The notes beneath the pieces were generated by a model. It was not told where the DNA came from and ran no database searches. It saw only the letters and a program-made list of their open reading frames with translations. A DNA stretch of 64,000 bases from positions 644,702 through 708,701 of the forward strand of contig VXAY01000104.1 of NCBI GenBank assembly GCA_013399855.1, written 5' to 3'. A program made the translations under genes and the position numbers. The stretch comes from Oxyruncus cristatus. Lineage: Eukaryota; Chordata; Aves; Passeriformes; Cotingidae. How positions within the stretch are numbered: the first letter of the stretch is position 1; each line of letters opens with the position of its first letter. Positions 59,684 through 64,000 of the stretch are shown in pieces.

Positions 59684-60650
59684 GTAAGCACTTGGAAAAT
59701 GTGCTTTGGAATCATCCCAGAAAAATATCTCTGCTCCCCCTCAGCACACCCAAAGTTTGCTATGGGGAATTCTTGAAAAAAGCACTTGGTGAACATTCCC
59801 TACCTTGGATTGCAGCATCTTGAAGTGATTATGAACAAGTTGATTCCATAATTATTCCAGCCCTTGCTTTGGATGGGAAGTGGAGAACCTGTGGGAGACC
59901 TGAAGGCTTCACTGGCCTTAGATAGACCCTGGCTGCAGCACTGAGGACTGGTTTGGGAGGCAGACCAGGAGAAAGACAGATTCCTCCTGGGAGAGGACAA
60001 GAGAGGCAGTGCTAAGGGGAAATAATCCATTTTCCCATATCTGTGGTAGAAAATGGAGTAAATAATAACCTTAAATTGCAGCAAGGAGGAGTTAAGTAAC
60101 GATTCCTCAGAGTCCAGTCCCTTGGGGCCACCTGGGACTTCCCAGCACCGGGAGTTGGATCTGGACCAAGGCAAGGATAGTCCTCTGAAATGTCAAAGAT
60201 GTGTCTGTGCTTCCAGGTGTTAGAGAGAGTCTGAAACTCAACCCAGTGGTGATATCTGAATTATTTCAGTGGCAGTTTAGGAGTGTTGCCACAGCACGGG
60301 CTGAAGCACCAAGATGCCCCATCCCTGGAAGTGTTCAAGGCCAGGTTGGACAGGGCTTGGAGCAACCTGGTCTAGTGGAAGGTGTCCCTGCTCACAGCAG
60401 GCACTTGGAACTGGGTGATCTTTAAGGTCCCTTCCAACCCAAACCTGGGATTCTATGACCCTAAAGTGCTGGACACTTGGAGCTCCTCAGTCATTGATAC
60501 GGGTGATTTTGTCTCCTGCCATGGGCATTGTTCAGAGCAACTCATTCAAACTGCTTTATGTGATGTGTGAGGCTTGTCTTAAATCCAACTGTGTGTTCCC
60601 AAAGCCTAGAGTTTGTCCCACACTGACCTTGTCTTCCTTCTTCTTCGCAG
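59684..60650 (+). other. SLC4A4: Intron 22 (0.97 kb)
   Basis: GT-AG intron. Contains a CR1 3' end at 60312-60462, about 190 bp before the last exon. Confidence 0.85.
60312..60462 (+). repeat. CR1 3' end fragment, well preserved
   Basis: CCATCCCTGGAAGTGTTCAA, GGCCAGGTTGGACAGGGCTT, GGTCTAGTGGAAGGTGTCCC and GGTCCCTTCCAACCCAAACC with a TTCTATGACC end. Sense orientation. Confidence 0.95.
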
Positions 60651-60756
60651 CCCTCCACGAACTCCAGTAAAAGTTGTGCCTCAAATTAGAATAGAACTTG
60701 AGCCTGAAGACAATGGTTATTTCTGGAGGAGCAAGGGAACAGAAACTACTTTGTAA
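60651..60756 (+). CDS. SLC4A4: SLC4A4 last coding exon of the NBCe1-C ending
   Basis: Begins with one base completing Ser, then PPRTPVKVVPQIRIELEPED, NGYFWRSKG and the PDZ ligand TETTL before TAA at 60754-60756. With exon 22 in the C frame the unique C terminus is 61 residues, the same length as in mammalian NBCe1-C. An NBCe1-A N terminus joined to this ending would give 1,050 residues. In A/B transcripts this exon is 3' UTR. Confidence 0.95.
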
Positions 60757-62850
60757 TTTGTCTGTCTGTCCAATCTTCTATGGAATTTGTTTTGTCACTA
60801 GCCAAATACTAAAAAGCTCCCTGCTCCCCGCTGGCAAAGGTAAATGAGCCACCCCGCTGCCCCTCTGCCCGTGCCCCCCCAGGTCCCTCCGGGCCCCCCC
60901 ACGCCGACACCAGGACTCGGATTGCCTTCTCCAAAGTGTCTCCCGTTGCAACGAGGGCAGGAGCGTTAAGGATGTCACGTGGTACCTGTGGGAAGTGCCA
61001 GAGGCGCCCGGTGTTTGTCTGGCAGAACAAAGCTGACCTCCAGGCTGATTCCGTGTCTGCTCCCACTGCTCGGGGATGCTGGAACGTGCTGCTAACCCTC
61101 ACGCTCTGACCCGTAGTTAAAAGGAGAAGGTACTTCACTCCCAGCACAGACAGACCGTTGCCATTGCTGTAGCATGTTTGGAAATGTCCCTTTCCTATGC
61201 AAGTTTTTTTTAAAGAAACACTTTAATGGACTTAATCCGTCAGGTACATGGAAGAGTGTTATTTTCCTAGATTATTTTGTTTAAATTATGGGGGCCTAAC
61301 CTATGACTTCTTTTTTTTTTTTTTGTCAATTTTTTTAACCTTTTTTTAATTACTGTAAAGAAAAATGAATTTTTTTCCTGCAGCAGGAAACATATAGTTA
61401 TGAGTAGTTCTACCTCTTATTTCTAGATGCCAGGCTTTCTGTAAAAAATGTATTGTACCATATATAATGTGATTTTTACAAAAAACAAACCCACCACACC
61501 ACAATCTCTAGGACGTGACACAGGGCTGGATCGGTTCCATGAACACCTTCTGCTCTGAAGCATCTGGCTTTTTTAGGGTTATGTTGGTTTTTTGGGTTTT
61601 ATTTTTTATGACTAATCTTTGCTGTGAAGGAGACGGGATGTGATCTGCATCCTCCTGCATCCCACACCATCATCTGTGGAATTTACCCTAAGTCTTGGCT
61701 ACTCAGCTTCTCAGCCCCAGACCCGGCAATACAACAGGACCAAGCTGGCCAGGCACGGGCATCCCAGGATTTTGGGGTGGAACCAAGTGGGCATCACCTC
61801 AGGGAAGGATTTTCTCTCTCTAGCGTGTTCATACTGGTGTGTGCACCTAAACATGCCTTTGGGAAACTGGGCTTCACCTGGGCAGGAGGGAACATACTGA
61901 AAGCTTCATCCAAAAATTAAAATAAGAAGAAAGAATGCCTGAGTTGTCCGGGCGAATTCCCTGATGGAGACAGCCCCGCCGCAGAGGAAGGGCACGTGCT
62001 GCCGCTTGGTCCTTGTGAAACCAAAGTTCCTGTTGGTGAAGTCGAGAGGATTTTCTGATGCTGCTGAGACCTTAAATGCCAAATTTTAGCATCTGCTCCC
62101 ACGCAGGAGCCGTCACCTCTATACATCCCCTGCTCACTCTCGAGGGGTTTCCGCTTCCGTTTCCATGGAAGCTGTGTTGTGTGTCACAGGAACTCAGCTG
62201 ATTGCTGCTCCAAAAAGGCTGGAGAGACATGGGACAAGGCCTGAAGAGGAGCAGCTCAATCCAAATTAGATATTTCGTGGGAAAAGCCTGGGTGGGCACT
62301 TCAGGGAATAGGTGTGGAGACTGACCCAAAGCCCTCTGAGATCAGAGTCGGCCATCAACAACGACCTTCCCCCCACAAATCCAAGGTCCCAGCTCCCAGT
62401 GGGACCCGTGACAGCCACCAGCCACAGCCAGCTTTGTCCCAGCCCCGGGAACATGGTGGCCACCAGCCTCTGGCCTGCTGATACACCTTTGTATTTGTAT
62501 TTTTATTTTGAATCAACAGCACTTTCAGCTACTTTTATTATTGTTTTTAATTCTCCTAAGTCTGTATTTGCTTTGGAGGAGAGAATGAAAACTTGGGATG
62601 AAATGAAGTGGATCGGGATGGTGGAACAAAAAGGAAAAAAGCAGAAAACATTTCAAATATTGTTAAAGTGATTTTTTTTTCAGTAATATAAAACATGAAA
62701 TTCCTTATAACATTATAGTATTTTACAGTTTTATGAAGCTTTCTATTGTGACTTTTATGGAATCAAAAGATGAAGATGATGAGATATTTTAGCATTTATA
62801 TTTTTCAAAATTAAATGTATACTGAAAATAAAGTAACTTTATGCATTTAT
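60757..62850 (+). other. SLC4A4: SLC4A4 3' UTR
   Basis: About 2.1 kb after the C-form stop, ending shortly after the AATAAA at 62827. It has T runs near 61201 and 61311 and AT-rich sequence toward the end. No coding exon of the neighbouring gene was found on the other strand here. Confidence 0.75.
62827..62832 (+). terminator. SLC4A4: Polyadenylation signal AATAAA of SLC4A4
   Basis: Canonical hexamer in AT-rich sequence at the end of the long 3' UTR. The next sequence downstream belongs to the GC fragment. Earlier cleavage sites cannot be excluded. Confidence 0.7.
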
Positions 62851-63032
62851 GGGAGAGTTCATGTCCATTTTCGATCATTATGTCTCGAGTCTTGTCTGAT
62901 TGAATTGAGATCTGAGGATCAGTGTGGTGATATGGGGGGCGGTGGATGGCAATTTGGGAGCAGGCATCATTGGCTCACCTGGATAGCCAAGGAGCAGCAT
63001 GGAGACAAGCCCAGCGGTCCGAGGGGTCTCAC

Positions 63033-63165
63033 CTCCTTCAGGAAGCAGGCAGTGGGTGCAGGGGAGATGCAGCAGGTGGAGACCATGGAGAGGAAGGTCC
63101 TGGTGGAGCCCAGGAGCACAGGCAGGGGCGCCTCGCTGTAGCTGCTGGCGTACTCGTACAGATAC
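63033..63165 (-). CDS. GC: GC exon 5-like, intact (133 bp)
   Basis: One base plus 44 codons: YLYEYASSYSEAPLPVLLGS, TRTFLSMVSTCCISPAPTAC, FLKE. The CC...C cysteine spacing and the length of exactly 133 bp are typical of exon 5 in the albumin family. It matches the GC segment with the WEYS, SYLSMVGSCC and CFLKE motifs. Acceptor GCCAG and donor GTGAGA are intact, and there is no stop. Confidence 0.85.
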
Positions 63166-63275
63166 CTGGCGCAGGGGCGGGATGAGGAGACCCGGCACCC
63201 CAGGATCGGGAGCAGGAGATGCGGGATTTAGGGGCGTTGGGGCTGCCCGGGGATCGAGCCCTCTCTAGCTACTCG

Positions 63276-63320
63276 GAACGGCGAGTCTGCACTGCAGGAC
63301 TTGACCGACAGGGCCGAGGA
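63276..63320 (-). pseudogene. GC: GC exon 4, first 45 bp only
   Basis: SSALSVKSCSADSPF after acceptor CTGCAG matches the start of GC exon 4 (human TSALSAKSCESNSPF). The family exon is about 212 bp. Here homology is lost after SPF, with a stop 18 codons later, so the CC-containing remainder is missing. Confidence 0.75.
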
Positions 63321-63412
63321 CTGCAGGAGGGACAAGGGGTTCTGGCCGCACAGCACGTCTATCGCATCACCCCCCGGTTTGGCGTCCATCACCCGCTTTG
63401 GGTCAGCTTCAC

Positions 63413-63439
63413 CCCGGCATCGTAGCAGGAGGGGTCGGC
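63413..63439 (-). pseudogene. GC: GC exon 3, last 27 bp only
   Basis: ADPSCYDAG ending at a GTGAAG donor, in phase 0 with the exon 4 piece. It corresponds to ADPDCYD in human GC. Upstream of it the expected CC-containing sequence is replaced by GC-rich sequence, with an acceptor-like CCCCAG at 63449-63454. Confidence 0.65.
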
Positions 63440-63900
63440 AAAGGCGGTCTGGGGTGAGGCCGGTCCCGGTCCTGGTCCCGGAGCTAATCCCGCCTCGGTC
63501 CTCCGGCACCGGGGGACAGGGTCGCGGCCCGGGGCTGCAGTACCGGCCCTGCCCACCGGGGTCACCGCTCTACCGTGCCCTGTCACAGGCCCTGTCACAG
63601 GTCGCCCGGCCCGAGCGGCACCGTGTCCCGTTCCCTGGTGAGGTCCCAGCCCCGCTATGGCCGCAGCCGCAGCGGCAGCGCCGGACTCGGTCCCAGCGCC
63701 CGCCCCGGAGCGGCTCCTCCCGCCCCCGGCCGTCCCGATCCCAGACCCAATCCCGCCTCGGTCCTCCGGCCGCGGACCCGCATCCCGCCCGCCGGGCGAG
63801 AGGCGGCACCGGCCGGGACCTGCAGCGGGCACGGGCAGGATCCGGGCACGAGCCCCGGGAACGAACCCTCCGGGCACGAGCTCCCGGACTTAATAGTAAG
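63440..63900. other. CpG-rich block with internal duplications
   Basis: Strongly GC-rich with many CpG. A 21-bp segment starting AATCCCGCCTCGG occurs at 63486-63506 and again at 63749-63769, and the 12-mer CCCTGTCACAGG is tandemly doubled at 63578-63601. The long open frames on both strands here follow from the lack of AT-rich stop codons. It may be a tandem-repeat array or a CpG island, and it adjoins the truncated end of GC exon 3. Confidence 0.6.
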
Positions 63901-64000
63901 GAGTTTAAAGTCCTCAAAAGCTCAGTGCCGACAGAACAGCTACAGCTGGAATGAACTGGAGCATTTCATAGCCAGATCTGGAATGAACTGCAGCAGCCTG
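63901..64000. other. End of window, no feature seen
   Basis: Ordinary AT-balanced sequence with a short repeated GGAATGAACTG motif (63949 and 63979). No coding sequence recognised. Confidence 0.6.

Larger units (their letters stand above)
63033..63448 (-). pseudogene. GC: Fragment of GC (vitamin D-binding protein): pieces of exons 3, 4 and 5
   Basis: GC is the albumin-family plasma carrier of vitamin D and lies next to SLC4A4, tail to tail, in human and chicken. Three consecutive exon pieces are recognisable on the - strand in the right order: end of exon 3 (63413-63439), start of exon 4 (63276-63320) and complete exon 5 (63033-63165). They are only about 90-110 bp apart. The 3' part of exon 4 (about 165 nt) and the 5' part of exon 3 are not found. 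Exons 6-13 should lie at lower coordinates but are not between here and SLC4A4, and exons 1-2 are not seen above. So it looks truncated at both ends and internally deleted. It could be a pseudogene fragment, a partial duplication, or a misassembly in GC-rich sequence. Confidence 0.75.

Noticed and set aside
60760..62820. Remaining GC exons (6-13) on the - strand within the SLC4A4 3' UTR
   Set aside because: No albumin-family cysteine pattern was seen in any - strand frame there.
63301..63954. 217-codon + strand open frame at the window end
   Set aside because: It overlaps the GC exons on the opposite strand and a CpG-rich block where stop codons are rare. No protein similarity recognised.
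1..64000. CRISPR arrays, tRNA or rRNA genes, bacterial operons
   Set aside because: No regularly spaced repeats, cloverleaf-type sequences or prokaryotic gene organisation. The sequence is vertebrate.

Overview
The window is avian nuclear DNA, most likely from a passerine-like bird. The evidence is the many CR1 retrotransposon fragments, one LTR nested inside a CR1, GT-AG introns of vertebrate type, and bird-style exon composition. No bacterial, plasmid or organellar features were seen.

It is almost entirely one gene on the + strand, SLC4A4, which encodes the electrogenic sodium-bicarbonate cotransporter NBCe1. The window starts inside the intron before the kidney-type (NBCe1-A) first exon, so the N-terminal exons specific to NBCe1-B/C lie upstream and are not here. 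Positions 1-12,300 are intron and repeats. A candidate internal promoter with a TATA-like box is at about 12,299, and the NBCe1-A start codon is at 12,567. Twenty-two exons from 12,567 to 59,647 join in frame to a predicted 1,035-residue NBCe1-A, the same length as the human protein. A last exon at 60,651 gives the alternative NBCe1-C ending (PDZ ligand ETTL) when the 97-bp exon 57,653-57,749 is skipped. The 3' UTR runs to a poly(A) signal at 62,827.

Three kinds of isoform control can be read from the sequence. The NBCe1-A coding sequence overlaps the 3' splice site used by NBCe1-B/C. Exon 3 has an internal donor 27 nt upstream that removes nine residues. The penultimate exon of the NBCe1-A/B ending is read in two frames. 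A fourth may be new: an in-frame 96-bp ORF at 22,054-22,149 has matching splice phases, a GTAAGT donor and coding-like composition. It could be an undescribed 32-residue cassette in the cytosolic N-terminal domain.

Downstream of SLC4A4, on the - strand, are pieces of the neighbouring gene GC (vitamin D-binding protein): a complete 133-bp exon 5, the start of exon 4 and the end of exon 3. They lie within about 420 bp, against a CpG-rich block with internal duplications. The rest of GC is absent where it should lie, so this is a truncated or rearranged fragment or an assembly artefact. Introns hold scattered CR1 pieces, one 483-bp solo LTR and a few microsatellites, and otherwise nothing recognisable.
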